Shown piece after piece: positions 1 through 8,811 of a stretch of DNA of 64,000 nucleotides. Made by a program: the position numbers and the translations under genes. The notes beneath the pieces are model-generated. The model was not told the origin of the DNA. It saw only the letters and a list, made by a program, of their open reading frames with translations, and did not search any database. Numbering within the stretch: position 1 is the first letter of the stretch; each line of letters starts with the position of its first letter. Source of the stretch: Thermococcus argininiproducens (GTDB lineage: Archaea > Methanobacteriota_B > Thermococci > Thermococcales > Thermococcaceae); the NCBI RefSeq assembly GCF_023746595.1, contig NZ_CP080572.1, positions 1,882,249-1,946,248 of the forward strand, read 5' to 3'.

Positions 1-360
1 ATTGCAATTAACGAGCCAGTTATTAGAGAGAGCGAATATAAGAAAATCCTTGACTCTGTATCAATAGGCGACAAGGTGATTAATCCGGTTTTAGGCTTTG
101 AAAAGCTTTTATTGCTAGCTGAATCCAAGCAAGATAGTTTGGCCACCATAAATACTGTCCTCTCCTTCACTGGGACAAAGAGAATAGCATTTTATTTTGC
201 CAATATTAGTCTCCTGAAAACAGGTACCCCACACACCCTCCCACTGTTTGAGGAGGTTGTAACTACAGTAATTAAAATCAGAAAGAAAGGAAGGAAGCTT
301 TCATTTAGTGTTGTAAAGTCAATAAATAACAAAATTGACGGCCTAGAAGTTACAATATAA
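1..360 (+). CDS. C-terminal part of a DUF257-type protein (cut by window edge)
   Basis: The frame is open from the first base, so only about the last 119 residues are visible; the real start lies left of the window. The visible part has a VLGFEKLLLL stretch, a hydrophobic strand (AFYFANISLL), a helix with PLFEEVVTTVIKI and the ending VVKSIN-KIDGLEVTI. This matches my memory of the Thermococcales DUF257 family (about 200 residues, function unknown, thought to have a RecA/KaiC-like core). No catalytic motif can be seen in this fragment. Family assignment is by recalled similarity only. Confidence 0.55.
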   Translation: MAINEPVIRESEYKKILDSVSIGDKVINPVLGFEKLLLLAESKQDSLATINTVLSFTGTKRIAFYFANISLLKTGTPHTLPLFEEVVTTVIKIRKKGRKLSFSVVKSINNKIDGLEVTI

Positions 361-696
361 TGGCCTATTTCCACCAAAAATACTTTCCAGTAATGGAAGA
401 AATACTGTTAATAGGCCTGTTACTTGTATATAAAAACCTTTGACTCTCTTTTTCAGCTTTATTTTATGGAGGCCAGCATTTGAAGTTCTAACATTTTACT
501 TATAAGTTAGAACGTTTGAGTTAGAAGTTTTATACGTGACATTTAAAGAAAGAATAGAACCTTAGAGACCTTCCTAAAGATCTTACTGCTATCTGAAAGC
601 ATTGCCCTTCAAGATAGGTAGAGGTCAGGAACAGGGAATGTCAAGCCGACTAGAACTCAAAAAATTCTGTCTGTCCTCAACTCTTGTGTGGACAAT
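361..696. other. Gene-free gap with an inverted repeat
   Basis: This gap separates the 3' ends of two convergent genes. I see no supportable gene. The only clear structure is an inverted repeat, GTTCTAAC at 485-492 and GTTAGAAC at 506-513, with a 13-base AT-rich spacer. A partial copy (GTTAGAAG) follows at about 519-526. Short frames on the minus strand at about 560-640 are broken by stops. The stretch may be a decayed gene or an operator without its gene. Confidence 0.4.
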
Positions 697-1023
697 CTAA
701 TCCCCTTTACTTTTCAACACTGCAGGTTCAAACATTAGCACATAGGATGATTCCAAGGCCCTAGGACAGTGTTCAATGCCCTTTGGCACCACTGCCATTT
801 CACCTTCATGTAAAATTATGTCAGGCTGATCCCTTAACTGGATCACTATGCTTCCCCTATAAACATAGAAAAGCTCGTCTTCATTTGTGTGTTTGTGCCA
901 GTGATATTCTCCCTCGAAAAGGGCCATTCTGATCACATACTCGTTAACTCTTGCTATTTCGATTGGGGACCATGGCTTGTCAAGTTCTTTGAGTTTATTC
1001 TCCAAATTAATTTTTGGGATCAT
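697..1023 (-). CDS. Small cupin-domain protein
   Basis: Single-domain cupin of 108 residues. The metal-binding cupin motif 1 is visible as HWHKHTNEDELFYVYRG (two His, Glu), and motif 2 as PKGIEHCP with its His. Such one-barrel cupins bind a metal and can be sensors or small isomerases/dioxygenases; the substrate cannot be told. The start at 1023 was chosen because GAGGTGAT lies just upstream of this ATG; a longer frame from 1098 would bury that site and add an unrelated hydrophobic leader. It is last in the minus-strand group that begins at 5234, 61 bases after ridA, so it probably takes part in the same amino-acid pathway. Confidence 0.8.
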   Translation of the reverse strand: MIPKINLENKLKELDKPWSPIEIARVNEYVIRMALFEGEYHWHKHTNEDELFYVYRGSIVIQLRDQPDIILHEGEMAVVPKGIEHCPRALESSYVLMFEPAVLKSKGD

Positions 1024-1084
1024 AACATCACCTCTGGGCTTTTTAATGAGGCCCTTAGATAAATTAAAAAGAAAACCAAATAGA

Positions 1085-1462
1085 CTAAATATATGCAATA
1101 GCCTCTATCTCAATTTTCACATTCTTTGGGAGTCTGGAAACTTCTATTGCAGCCCTAGCAGGTTTTGATTCACTGAAATACTGAGAATACACCTCATTCA
1201 TTTCTGCAAAATCATCCATATCATCTAGATACACTGTAACTTTTACCACATTGTTCAATGTTCCTCCTGCCGCTTCTACTATGGCTTTGATGTTTTTTAA
1301 AACTTGATGTGTTTGGGCCCTAATACCCCCCTCTACTAACTTCCCACTCTCAGGATCTACTGGAATCTGGCCAGAAATAAAAAGAAAATTCCCGATTTTT
1401 ATGGCTTGACTATATGGACCAATAGGTTTGGGGGCCTTTTCTGTAAATATTATTTCTTTCAT
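1085..1462 (-). CDS. ridA: RidA/YjgF family enamine-imine deaminase
   Basis: 125 residues, the usual length of the trimeric Rid family. Diagnostic pieces are GPYSQAI near the N terminus, [19 protein letters not shown] and [13 protein letters not shown]; the arginine in PARAA is the carboxylate-binding residue of active RidA. RidA hydrolyses reactive enamines/imines (such as 2-aminoacrylate) released by PLP enzymes to 2-oxoacids and ammonia. GGAGGTGGAGG precedes the ATG. It lies directly downstream of a PLP fold-type-I enzyme (1483-2721), which fits the idea that one of the neighbouring PLP proteins produces an enamine. Confident in family; substrate inferred. Confidence 0.93.
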   Translation of the reverse strand: MKEIIFTEKAPKPIGPYSQAIKIGNFLFISGQIPVDPESGKLVEGGIRAQTHQVLKNIKAIVEAAGGTLNNVVKVTVYLDDMDDFAEMNEVYSQYFSESKPARAAIEVSRLPKNVKIEIEAIAYI

Positions 1463-1482
1463 TTTCCTCCACCTCCAGAGAT

Positions 1483-2721
1483 TTATTTCTTTAAAAACCT
1501 CTGTTGCACCTCAATTAGATAATCTATTTCTTCCTTTGTATTGAAAAAGTGAGTGCTTACTCTTATCCCCCCTACTCCACCAACAAATCTTAGAGAAACT
1601 TTTATTGGCTTTTCGTGGGGTGCTGGAGCACTAAAGTATTCGTATGTCTTTTGATCCAATTGATGATCTCCTGTGCTATAAACTATGAGACCATGACGTT
1701 TCTTTTTATCTTCAGGTGTCACAAGGGTGCAACCTATTTCATAAAGCCTGTCAACCAAGTAATCCCCTAAACTACGCACTCTTTTTTCAATTTTCTCTGA
1801 CCCAATATCTAAGAGAAAGTCCAAGGTAGCATTCCATCCAAAAAGAACCGGTGTTACACACAATCCCATTTCAAATCTGTTTGCAGTCTTCACTAGTGGG
1901 TAGTCCCAATGCTTCACGTTATCATGCTCTGGACTTCCGAAAGGTATTCCTCCTGGAACATCCGCCCATATGTAGTTTCGAAAATCTGGGTCAAACTCTT
2001 CTATGAGGTCTTCTCGTATGTAAAATATCCCTGCACCCTCTGGGCCACTCTGCCACTTATAACTCCCGGTAAGAAGGAAATCCACATCATCTTTATGCAC
2101 GTTAACATCTATTGCCCCTACTGCTTGAATAGCATCGTCAAGCACGTATGCTCCATGCTCATGGGCCAATTTAGAGACCTCTTTGACATCATATGTAAAT
2201 CCACTCCAAGCCATGGTGTGATTTACAACCACTAGTTTTGTATTGTCATCGATAGCTTTTTCCAGATCCGACATCAAGATTTCTCCATTGACATTCTTGA
2301 TCCTTCTTAGTTCAATACCTTTCCTTCTCAAATTAAGGAGTATGTACGGGATTGATGGATAATCCATATCAGTAAAGACTACATTATCTCCTTTTTGCCA
2401 TTTTATTAAGTCATTTATTATCAAGTTTGCCCCAGTCATCACTCTGTAGAGGTTTGTTACTTCCTCCTCTTTTGCATGTATAAGTTTTGCTGACTTTCTA
2501 ATAGTTTCAAAAAAAACTGTAGTGAGAAATGGGTGAGTTGCTGGACCATACGGAGCATCATCTTCAATTCTCCCAGCCTCATAAAGAGTAATACACTCAC
2601 GCATGGCATCCATCCAGTATCTTCCAGGAATCATCTGATCTGCTGCATTAAAGAAAACCCAATGCTTTAACATTGGAAAGTTATTTCTAACCTCTTTCAG
2701 GTTTATTCCATTTACACTCAT
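1483..2721 (-). CDS. Class V aminotransferase-fold PLP enzyme (isopenicillin-N-epimerase/desulfurase-like)
   Basis: 412 residues. Fold-type-I features: NPxxN-like [10 protein letters not shown], the cofactor Asp/Gln in [11 protein letters not shown], and the PLP lysine in [13 protein letters not shown]. The C-terminal part has [19 protein letters not shown] strands, and an insertion around [21 protein letters not shown]. Family members are cysteine desulfurases, C-S lyases, kynureninases and epimerases, so the exact reaction is open. The ATG at 2721 follows GGAGGTG with good spacing; an upstream TTG at 2739 would overlap it. The gene lies between ridA and the NSS transporter, probably one operon with them. 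A second, different class V protein lies at 4104-5234. Confidence 0.85.
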   Translation of the reverse strand: MSVNGINLKEVRNNFPMLKHWVFFNAADQMIPGRYWMDAMRECITLYEAGRIEDDAPYGPATHPFLTTVFFETIRKSAKLIHAKEEEVTNLYRVMTGANLIINDLIKWQKGDNVVFTDMDYPSIPYILLNLRRKGIELRRIKNVNGEILMSDLEKAIDDNTKLVVVNHTMAWSGFTYDVKEVSKLAHEHGAYVLDDAIQAVGAIDVNVHKDDVDFLLTGSYKWQSGPEGAGIFYIREDLIEEFDPDFRNYIWADVPGGIPFGSPEHDNVKHWDYPLVKTANRFEMGLCVTPVLFGWNATLDFLLDIGSEKIEKRVRSLGDYLVDRLYEIGCTLVTPEDKKKRHGLIVYSTGDHQLDQKTYEYFSAPAPHEKPIKVSLRFVGGVGGIRVSTHFFNTKEEIDYLIEVQQRFLKK

Positions 2722-2769
2722 TGCATCCACCTCCACCAACCATGTTTGCTTTAAAGAAAAAATAAAAGG

Positions 2770-4098
2770 TCATGAAGTAAAGAAGGAATACCATCCCCAC
2801 AAGAGTGTCAATATTATGAATATTGGCAAGACAAACTTTATCCAATAGAACAAGACTGTCTCAAGTGTTCCTTTAAACTTTGTTTTAGAGCCTTTTCTCA
2901 GTTCCTCAAAAGCCTTAGACCTTCCTAGAATCCATGTAAAGGTTATTATGGCTATTAAAGATCCTATTGGAAGCATTGTAGATCCCCAAAAGAGATCGTT
3001 GTAGAGTAGGAAGTTTAGATTGTACATCGTAGGAAGTCCTAGGATAAATTCAATTACAATCATGAAAATAGTAGTCTTCTTTCTGTCCCAGCCAAATTTT
3101 TCTTCAAATGCATCAATAACAATCTCAAATCCAGGTATTGCTGAGAGAACTGCAACTAAGAATAGCGCAAGGAAGAACAATGCAGCGAATATTAGGCCTC
3201 CTGGGATTTGTTTAAAGACTTCTGGGAGGGTTATAAAGATTAGTGGTGGTCCTGATGCGGGATCTATTCCAAATGCAAAAACTGCCGGGAGTACCACAAG
3301 ACCTGCAAGAAATGCCGCTGCAGTATCACCAAATGCTGTCCACACACCTGAAGAGACCAAATCTTGGTCATCAGAGAGGTGTGAGCCATAGATAAATATC
3401 CATGTCGCTCCTAAGCCAAGACTGAAAAATACTTGGCCCATTGACGCGAGTATTGTCATTGGAGTTATTGCAGACCAATTAGGCTTTAAATAGTATGCCA
3501 ATCCGTCCATAGCTCCTGGCAATGTGAATACACGAAGTATAAGTACTATAAATGACAGATAGAAAAATGGCATGAATATTTTACTTGCACGCTCTATTCC
3601 TTTTCTAATTCCTCCTAGCAATATCATGCCAATGAACACCAAGACTATCAAGTCCATTGCTGCTTGTATTGACATGCTGCCCAATGTGTTCTCAAAGAAG
3701 GTTCCAGCGTCCACATTAGTGTACATCCCTCCAAGGGATCCTAAGAAATACCAAAGAACCCATCCTATTACCACTAAATAGTAAGAGACCGCCATGATGG
3801 CCACCATTACAAGTAGCCATCCGACATATTTTCCGCCTGGAAGTCCTGCTTTTATGAATGCTGTTGCAGGCCCGCTTTTTGTGTATCTAGCAACTGTAAA
3901 TTCCGCCCAAAGAGCAGGTATTCCTATTGTAACTATTAAAAAAAGATAGACGGCTAAAAATGCTGCTCCACCGAATTTTCCTAACATGTATGGGAATCTC
4001 CATACATTCCCAAGCCCTACTGCAACACCTATAAGGGCCAAAATCGCCCCTGTTTTAGTCGCCCAAGTTTCTCTACCCTTTCCACTAATTTCCGGCAC
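2770..4098 (-). CDS. Na+-dependent amino-acid symporter, NSS/SNF family
   Basis: About 442 residues with 11-12 hydrophobic segments. The TM1 signature GVAVGLGNVWRFPYM carries the broken helix and sodium-site residues typical of LeuT-like transporters; GGAAFLAVYLFLI and GIPALWAEFTVARYT follow as in TM2. It imports amino acids with Na+. GTG at 4098 is preferred over GTG at 4107 because GGTGAT sits 4-5 bases upstream of it. The upstream gene ends at 4104, so the two are translationally close. Placement between two PLP enzymes suggests that it brings in their substrate. The NhaC antiporter at 7266-8699 could restore the sodium gradient. Confidence 0.92.
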   Translation of the reverse strand: MPEISGKGRETWATKTGAILALIGVAVGLGNVWRFPYMLGKFGGAAFLAVYLFLIVTIGIPALWAEFTVARYTKSGPATAFIKAGLPGGKYVGWLLVMVAIMAVSYYLVVIGWVLWYFLGSLGGMYTNVDAGTFFENTLGSMSIQAAMDLIVLVFIGMILLGGIRKGIERASKIFMPFFYLSFIVLILRVFTLPGAMDGLAYYLKPNWSAITPMTILASMGQVFFSLGLGATWIFIYGSHLSDDQDLVSSGVWTAFGDTAAAFLAGLVVLPAVFAFGIDPASGPPLIFITLPEVFKQIPGGLIFAALFFLALFLVAVLSAIPGFEIVIDAFEEKFGWDRKKTTIFMIVIEFILGLPTMYNLNFLLYNDLFWGSTMLPIGSLIAIITFTWILGRSKAFEELRKGSKTKFKGTLETVLFYWIKFVLPIFIILTLLWGWYSFFTS

Positions 4099-4103
4099 GT
4101 TAA

Positions 4104-5234
4104 TCACCTCTCCAAAACTGCCAAATAATCAAACAACTTATCAATATCCTCTTTAGAATTGAAAATGTGCATTGCCACCCTAACCGCAGGTCCTCTTGGG
4201 GATACAATAATTTTGTTCTGTAAGAGACTCTTCGCAATTCTGTGGGGGTTTTCTGTTTTAAAAACAAACATTGGCCCCATGTTTTCTTGATTTTTCGGTG
4301 ACAGAATGTCCAAATGATGCTCCTCTCCTAATTCCGTTGCATATGAAACTAAGGAAGATACATGAGACTCAATGCGTTTCGGACCAATTTTCCTTATGAG
4401 TCTAATAGCTTCAAGTGAAGTCAATATTGTGGGAACTGCAGGGGAACCACTCTCAAATCTTCGGGCACTGTTTGAATAGTCTAGATTGTAGATATCAAAA
4501 GAGAAAGGATTTTGTTGTCCAAACCACCCTGTTATTGTAGGTTCAAGCTCCTCTATTAGCTCTTGTCTAACGTACATTATTCCTAAACCAGCACCTCCTA
4601 GAAGATACTTGAGAGTTGTGGTAACTAATACATCTATCTGCTCTTTCTTAACATCTATGTCAACAACTCCTGTTGATTGAGCATCGTCAATAACCAACAG
4701 CGCTCCGTGCTCATGTGCTATGTCTGAAAGAGCAAGAATACTCTCATATTTGAATCCACTCTGATAACAAACATGCGGTTCTGAAAGCACTAAGGTGTTG
4801 TCATCTATAGCCTTCTCTATTTCCTCAAGTTCAATTTTCCATTCTTTACTACTTACAAATTTTACTTTAGCACCATGTTTTCTTTGAGCAAGCCAAACAT
4901 GCCCTACGGTAGGAAAGTTCAAGTCACTAAGCACCACATTTTTACCTTTGTATTCCAGAGCGGTCGCTATTGATGCTAATCCACTGCTCACGTTTGGTGT
5001 AAGAGCGATTTCATCTACATGGGCTCCGATAAGCTTTGCTGCTTCTTTTCTAAGTTCTTCATATTTCTCCATCCAAAAGTCCCAGTTCATGCCTTTCTTT
5101 TCCCAGTCTTCTATGTAATTCAATAAAACCTCTTTCACTGGCTTGCTTAGAGGACCATACGAACAAGAAGCGAAATAAGAGATGTTTTTTTCTGAGAGTA
5201 TTGGAAAAAGACTTTGAATCTCTTGTTTGTCCAT
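4104..5234 (-). CDS. Class V aminotransferase-fold PLP enzyme, second paralogue
   Basis: 376 residues. It shows SEPHVCYQSGF (substrate/PLP loop), VIDDAQSTGVVDID with the cofactor Asp and Gln, and the PLP lysine in TTTLKYLLGGAGLGIMYVR. The C-terminal RVAMHIFNSKEDIDKL is typical of cysteine-desulfurase-like/kynureninase-like members. It is only distantly similar to the 1483-2721 protein, so the pair are not a recent duplication. ATG at 5234 was chosen; GGTG lies upstream with long spacing. It is the first gene of the minus-strand operon, behind a TATA box at 5265-5274. The exact substrate is not known from sequence. Confidence 0.85.
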   Translation of the reverse strand: MDKQEIQSLFPILSEKNISYFASCSYGPLSKPVKEVLLNYIEDWEKKGMNWDFWMEKYEELRKEAAKLIGAHVDEIALTPNVSSGLASIATALEYKGKNVVLSDLNFPTVGHVWLAQRKHGAKVKFVSSKEWKIELEEIEKAIDDNTLVLSEPHVCYQSGFKYESILALSDIAHEHGALLVIDDAQSTGVVDIDVKKEQIDVLVTTTLKYLLGGAGLGIMYVRQELIEELEPTITGWFGQQNPFSFDIYNLDYSNSARRFESGSPAVPTILTSLEAIRLIRKIGPKRIESHVSSLVSYATELGEEHHLDILSPKNQENMGPMFVFKTENPHRIAKSLLQNKIIVSPRGPAVRVAMHIFNSKEDIDKLFDYLAVLER

Positions 5235-5264
5235 AGGAAACACCAAAATCTTTTACATAGTTTT

Positions 5265-5274
5265 CTATATAAGC
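5265..5274 (-). promoter_or_regulatory. TATA box of the minus-strand amino-acid operon
   Basis: Read on the minus strand this is GCTTATATAG, about 30 bases upstream of the ATG at 5234. It lies in the divergent region shared with the gene at 5433. Confidence 0.55.
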
Positions 5275-5293
5275 TTGACGTTTAAAAATTAAA

Positions 5294-5414
5294 ATTAAGC
5301 ATTTTGAAACAGTTTTTATAATCGGATTTTTACGTAGAAGTCCAAAATATAGTTTAAAAATTTAACCCAATTTTTAAAAAAAAAGATAAACTTAATAACT
5401 TGCATTAAGCATTT
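5294..5414. promoter_or_regulatory. Two direct copies of ATTAAGCATTT in a divergent promoter region
   Basis: The 11-mer ATTAAGCATTT occurs at 5294-5304 and again at 5404-5414. The second copy lies just before the AGGAGG site of the 5433 gene; the first lies between the two divergent promoters. An identical long word twice in one intergenic region next to an Lrp gene suggests regulator binding. This is inference; AT-richness raises the chance of coincidence. Confidence 0.35.
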
Positions 5415-5432
5415 ATTAGGAGGCAAAACTAT

Positions 5433-6407
5433 ATGAAATCTACTTCCACTCTTGATCGGGCTGCCCAAACGTTGATTCAAGAAGTTTTGAGAATAAAAGA
5501 AAACGAAAATGTGCTATTAATATCTGATTTCTCTAACAAATGGAACCTGATTCACGAAATAGTCTCAAAGATTCTAACTAACGGAGCAATACCTTATGTT
5601 TTCTCATTTAATGTAACATTAGAAAATGAAGACATCCCTAGAGAGGCGTTCCCCTTATTAGAACTTGCAAACGCAATAATACTTATTTCAAATACCTCCT
5701 TAAGCTTCTCTAGGCCACTTGAAGATCTCTTGAATAAAGGAAAAAGAATAGCCTCATGTCCTAGGATCGATGAAGATATGTTCTCTCGGGCCCTCTCTAT
5801 AGACCCAAAAACATTAGCAAACGAAACACAGAGAATTGCATCAATCCTTAGCAATGCTTCAAGTTTGGAACTAATTTCAAAGTACGGAAAAATTCTTACC
5901 ACTTCTATAACTGGTAGAGCTGCCGTTTATGTTGATGGACTGGCCAATACTCCAGGAAAATTCACAATAATACCGGGAGGTATAATTGGTATTGCCCCTA
6001 TTGAAGGGACCACAAATGGGGAAGTTATAGTTAACGGAAGCATCAGTCATTTAGGTATCATAAACTCAGAAATTCACCTCAAAATAGAGAATGGAGAAAT
6101 AATAGATATTTCTGGAGGAGATGACGCTAAAAAATTAGAAAAACTACTAGATTCATACGATAACAGTGATATGTACAAGATAGCCGAAATTGGAGTGGGA
6201 GTACACCCCCTAATGAAAATACGTGGAAATGCCACTGAAGACGAAAGTGCTAGAGGCGTGATTATAATAGGACTAGGAGACAATGCAGGGCATTTAGGAG
6301 GTAAAACCAAAGCTCCTGCTCATGTTGACCTCAGTATAAAAAATGCTAGTTTAAAAGTGGACTCAAAGTTCGTTCTTGTGGAAAATGGAAAACTCGTTGG
6401 ATTATAA
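5433..6407 (+). CDS. M29 aminopeptidase / NicX-like metalloenzyme
   Basis: 324 residues, similar to COG2309, the group of thermophilic aminopeptidases (M29) and 2,5-dihydroxypyridine dioxygenase (NicX). The C-terminal half has the family pattern: GEVIVNGSI, HLKIENGEIIDISGG, EIGVGVHPLM, then GLGDNAGHLGG and the metal-binding APAHVDL (His-x-Asp). It is shorter than classical M29 peptidases (about 400 residues), nearer the NicX-like branch. Whether it cleaves peptides or opens a ring cannot be decided. AGGAGGC precedes the ATG. It is divergent from the PLP/NSS operon and translationally coupled to the Lrp gene behind it. Confidence 0.7.
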   Translation: MKSTSTLDRAAQTLIQEVLRIKENENVLLISDFSNKWNLIHEIVSKILTNGAIPYVFSFNVTLENEDIPREAFPLLELANAIILISNTSLSFSRPLEDLLNKGKRIASCPRIDEDMFSRALSIDPKTLANETQRIASILSNASSLELISKYGKILTTSITGRAAVYVDGLANTPGKFTIIPGGIIGIAPIEGTTNGEVIVNGSISHLGIINSEIHLKIENGEIIDISGGDDAKKLEKLLDSYDNSDMYKIAEIGVGVHPLMKIRGNATEDESARGVIIIGLGDNAGHLGGKTKAPAHVDLSIKNASLKVDSKFVLVENGKLVGL

Positions 6408-6903
6408 CTCTAAAAAGGAGGGGAGCAATATAAAGAAGAACTTAGATTACAAAGATAGGATAATTCTTTCACTCTTGGTAAAGGATAGTTCCATCTCACT
6501 TGTGGATATTTCAAAGGTTTTGGGCATAAGTGTTACTGCTACAAAGAAAAGGTTAGCGAAACTAAAAGATAGAGGAATAATAAAGCAGAGTACAATAAAA
6601 GTAAATTTCGATAAACTAGGTTATGGTGTTTTAGCATTTATAAAAATGGCAATAGAACCTCAAATGCGTGAACACGTGATAACAGAGCTCAAAAAAATAA
6701 AAAATGTGATTGAACTCTATGAAGTGAGTGGAGAATATGACATAATGGCCAAAGTAGTTGTTAAAAACGTAAGTGAGCTGAGAGATACCCTATTGACCAC
6801 ATTAACCAAAATAGGTGGGATTAACAAAACTTCTACTATGATAATAATGAAAGAACATTCTTGTAATTTGGAAAAATTATTTGGGGAAGAGGAACATGAA
6901 TGA
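6385..6903 (+). CDS. Lrp/AsnC-family transcription regulator
   Basis: About 172 residues: an N-terminal winged HTH (DISKVLGISVTATKKRLAKLKDRGII) followed by the alpha-beta ligand-binding RAM domain (VIELYEVSGEYDIMAKVVVK), and a short extra tail with a Cys. The start is uncertain. ATG at 6385 overlaps the preceding gene by 23 bases, while the strong AGGAGG-type site at 6415-6421 has no ATG/GTG/TTG in frame closely behind it; a TTG at 6397 is also possible. It probably controls the neighbouring amino-acid genes with an amino acid as effector. Confidence 0.85.
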   Translation: MENSLDYNSKKEGSNIKKNLDYKDRIILSLLVKDSSISLVDISKVLGISVTATKKRLAKLKDRGIIKQSTIKVNFDKLGYGVLAFIKMAIEPQMREHVITELKKIKNVIELYEVSGEYDIMAKVVVKNVSELRDTLLTTLTKIGGINKTSTMIIMKEHSCNLEKLFGEEEHE

Positions 6904-7147
6904 GCCCTTAAAGGCATTGATATTTTTAAGAATCGAGCCTATGAAACGTGTTTTTGAGTTAGGTGAGACCTTAGCCAGAATTTCCCAAATAACCCGTATA
7001 TACGAAGTTACTGGAGAATTCGAACTGTTCTTAGAGGTTATAGTGGAAAGTACTACTGAACTGGGAAGCATTGTAAACAAGATCTCTCTTACTCCTGGGG
7101 TCAAACTAATCCAGGTATTCATAGTTACTAAAACAGTAAAAGAATGA
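6896..7147 (+). CDS. Stand-alone Lrp-type RAM (amino-acid-sensing) domain protein
   Basis: 83 residues covering only the C-terminal effector domain of Lrp proteins: IFLRIEPMKRVFELGETLARI, then IYEVTGEFELFLEVIVEST and a final strand VKLIQVFIVTKT. There is no HTH. Such proteins can pair with full-length Lrp or act as amino-acid-binding oligomers. The ATG at 6896 overlaps the end of the lrp gene by 8 bases and follows GGGGAAGAGG, so the two are translationally coupled. It is probably a partner of the adjacent Lrp; that is inference. Confidence 0.8.
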   Translation: MNEPLKALIFLRIEPMKRVFELGETLARISQITRIYEVTGEFELFLEVIVESTTELGSIVNKISLTPGVKLIQVFIVTKTVKE

Positions 7148-7265
7148 GAAGTTATCCACTTAGACACTCAATGAAGAACCGCTAATTATACAATTATCCC
7201 CTAATCAAGAAAAAACTCTTACCACTTTTCCTCATCCGCTGATATCAGAAAAGTAAATAGAAAAA

Positions 7266-8699
7266 TCAAACAATGAACACACCTACAATAATATACAGAA
7301 CCGCTGCTACTGTTGCCGCTGTCACTGCATAGGGCAATTGAGTGGTTACGTGATCCATGTGATCACAAGCAGCACCGAAGGATGAAAGAACCGTTGTATC
7401 AGAAACTGGAGAACAATGGTCTCCAAAGACACCTCCTCCAGCTACGGCCGCTATTGTTGCATAAACCAATGGGCCGAGAGTGTTATTTGTAAGATTGTAC
7501 GCAAGTGGGATGACGAATGGGATCATTATAGCATAAGTCCCCCAAGAAGTTCCTGTGAAGAATGAGATCAACGCCGCCACTATAAACGTTAACAGGACTA
7601 ATAATGAGGGCGTCATCCAACTTTGAGTTACTGAAATAATATAGTCTTGGGCCCCTAATGATTTTGTGACGGTGTTGATGGAATAGGCAAGGGCCAATAT
7701 CAAAATTGCAGGTAAAACTCCTTTTATACCATCTATAGCTGTGCTCACCAAGTCTCTTATGTTATCAAAGAATCCTTGCGCATACAACACTACTATAAGG
7801 TACAATACTGCAGTAATAAATGCTTCCAACGTTTTTGCACTTTTAAGGACAATAAACGAACCAAGTCCTATTCCAATTACTATCATCACTGGAATTACTA
7901 AATGCAAAAATATGTTGGCCTTTTTGCCTTCTTTGGGTTTAATTCTCTCTAATTCTTGACCTACCAATGGAATGGCACCATCCCTCAGAACTTTTCCTGT
8001 CTTCATCGCTCTCTCCTCAGCTTTCTTCATTGGACCAAAGTCTGGTATGATCCCGCTAGCTATAAGGCCTACCATGATTACTGTAACTATTGCATAGAAG
8101 TTGTAGGGGATTGAGTGGACAAACGCCTGAATGGCCTCTTCACTAGTTGTAATTGGTCCTCCTTGCTTGGCTAATAGTCCAGAGATGTATACTGCCCATC
8201 CAGTAAATGGCACTAGCACAATTACTGGGGCACTACCTGAGTCGAGGATATACGCTAACTTCTCTCTAGAGACCTTTACTTTGTCGGTTATCGGTCTCAT
8301 AACAGTTCCAGTAAAGAGTGGGCTGAAATAGTCACTGAAGAATATGAAGATGCCTAAGAGCCATCCCATTACCTGAGCTTGACGTCGAGTTTTAATTTTA
8401 GTAGAAACAACTCTTGCAAATTCACTAGTAACTCCCGCCTTCAAGAAGAATGCTATTAGTATACCAATGAAAACTTCAATAGATGCTACCCAAATGAAAC
8501 TTGCATTTCCTAGTGCCTCTTGGAATAACAAAGACAGACCTCTAGCCGGCCCCAGCCAAGTTGGCTCGAACCCAAGCATTACAACTCCCACTAATACTCC
8601 CATAAATAATGAGAAGATCGCATCTTTTGTGAAGAAAGCTAACGCTAGAGCTATCACCACAGGAAGTAACGACAACGCCCCATATCCACCTTCAAACAT
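7266..8699 (-). CDS. NhaC-family Na+/H+ antiporter
   Basis: 477 residues with about 11-12 membrane segments. NhaC-type features include FSDYFSPLFTGTVMRP, a gap with SGSAPVIVLVPFTGWAVYISG, and the C-terminal GTSWGTYAIMIPFVIPLAYN and GGGVFGDHCSPVSDTTVLSS. Family members exchange Na+ for H+ or a small organic acid across the membrane. GGAGGGTGA precedes the ATG and a TATA-like TGTATAAAG lies about 60 bases upstream. Together with the NSS symporter in the same island it could close a sodium cycle. Substrate exchange of organic anions (as in MleN) is an alternative. Confidence 0.9.
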   Translation of the reverse strand: MFEGGYGALSLLPVVIALALAFFTKDAIFSLFMGVLVGVVMLGFEPTWLGPARGLSLLFQEALGNASFIWVASIEVFIGILIAFFLKAGVTSEFARVVSTKIKTRRQAQVMGWLLGIFIFFSDYFSPLFTGTVMRPITDKVKVSREKLAYILDSGSAPVIVLVPFTGWAVYISGLLAKQGGPITTSEEAIQAFVHSIPYNFYAIVTVIMVGLIASGIIPDFGPMKKAEERAMKTGKVLRDGAIPLVGQELERIKPKEGKKANIFLHLVIPVMIVIGIGLGSFIVLKSAKTLEAFITAVLYLIVVLYAQGFFDNIRDLVSTAIDGIKGVLPAILILALAYSINTVTKSLGAQDYIISVTQSWMTPSLLVLLTFIVAALISFFTGTSWGTYAIMIPFVIPLAYNLTNNTLGPLVYATIAAVAGGGVFGDHCSPVSDTTVLSSFGAACDHMDHVTTQLPYAVTAATVAAVLYIIVGVFIV

Positions 8700-8811
8700 C
8701 TTTCACCCTCCATATTAATCCAAATCTTCTCAAACAAGATTCAACTTTAATTCGCTCTTTATACATGGGGAAAGTATTCTTCAAACATCCATTATTCCCT
8801 AATCTCTCCTT

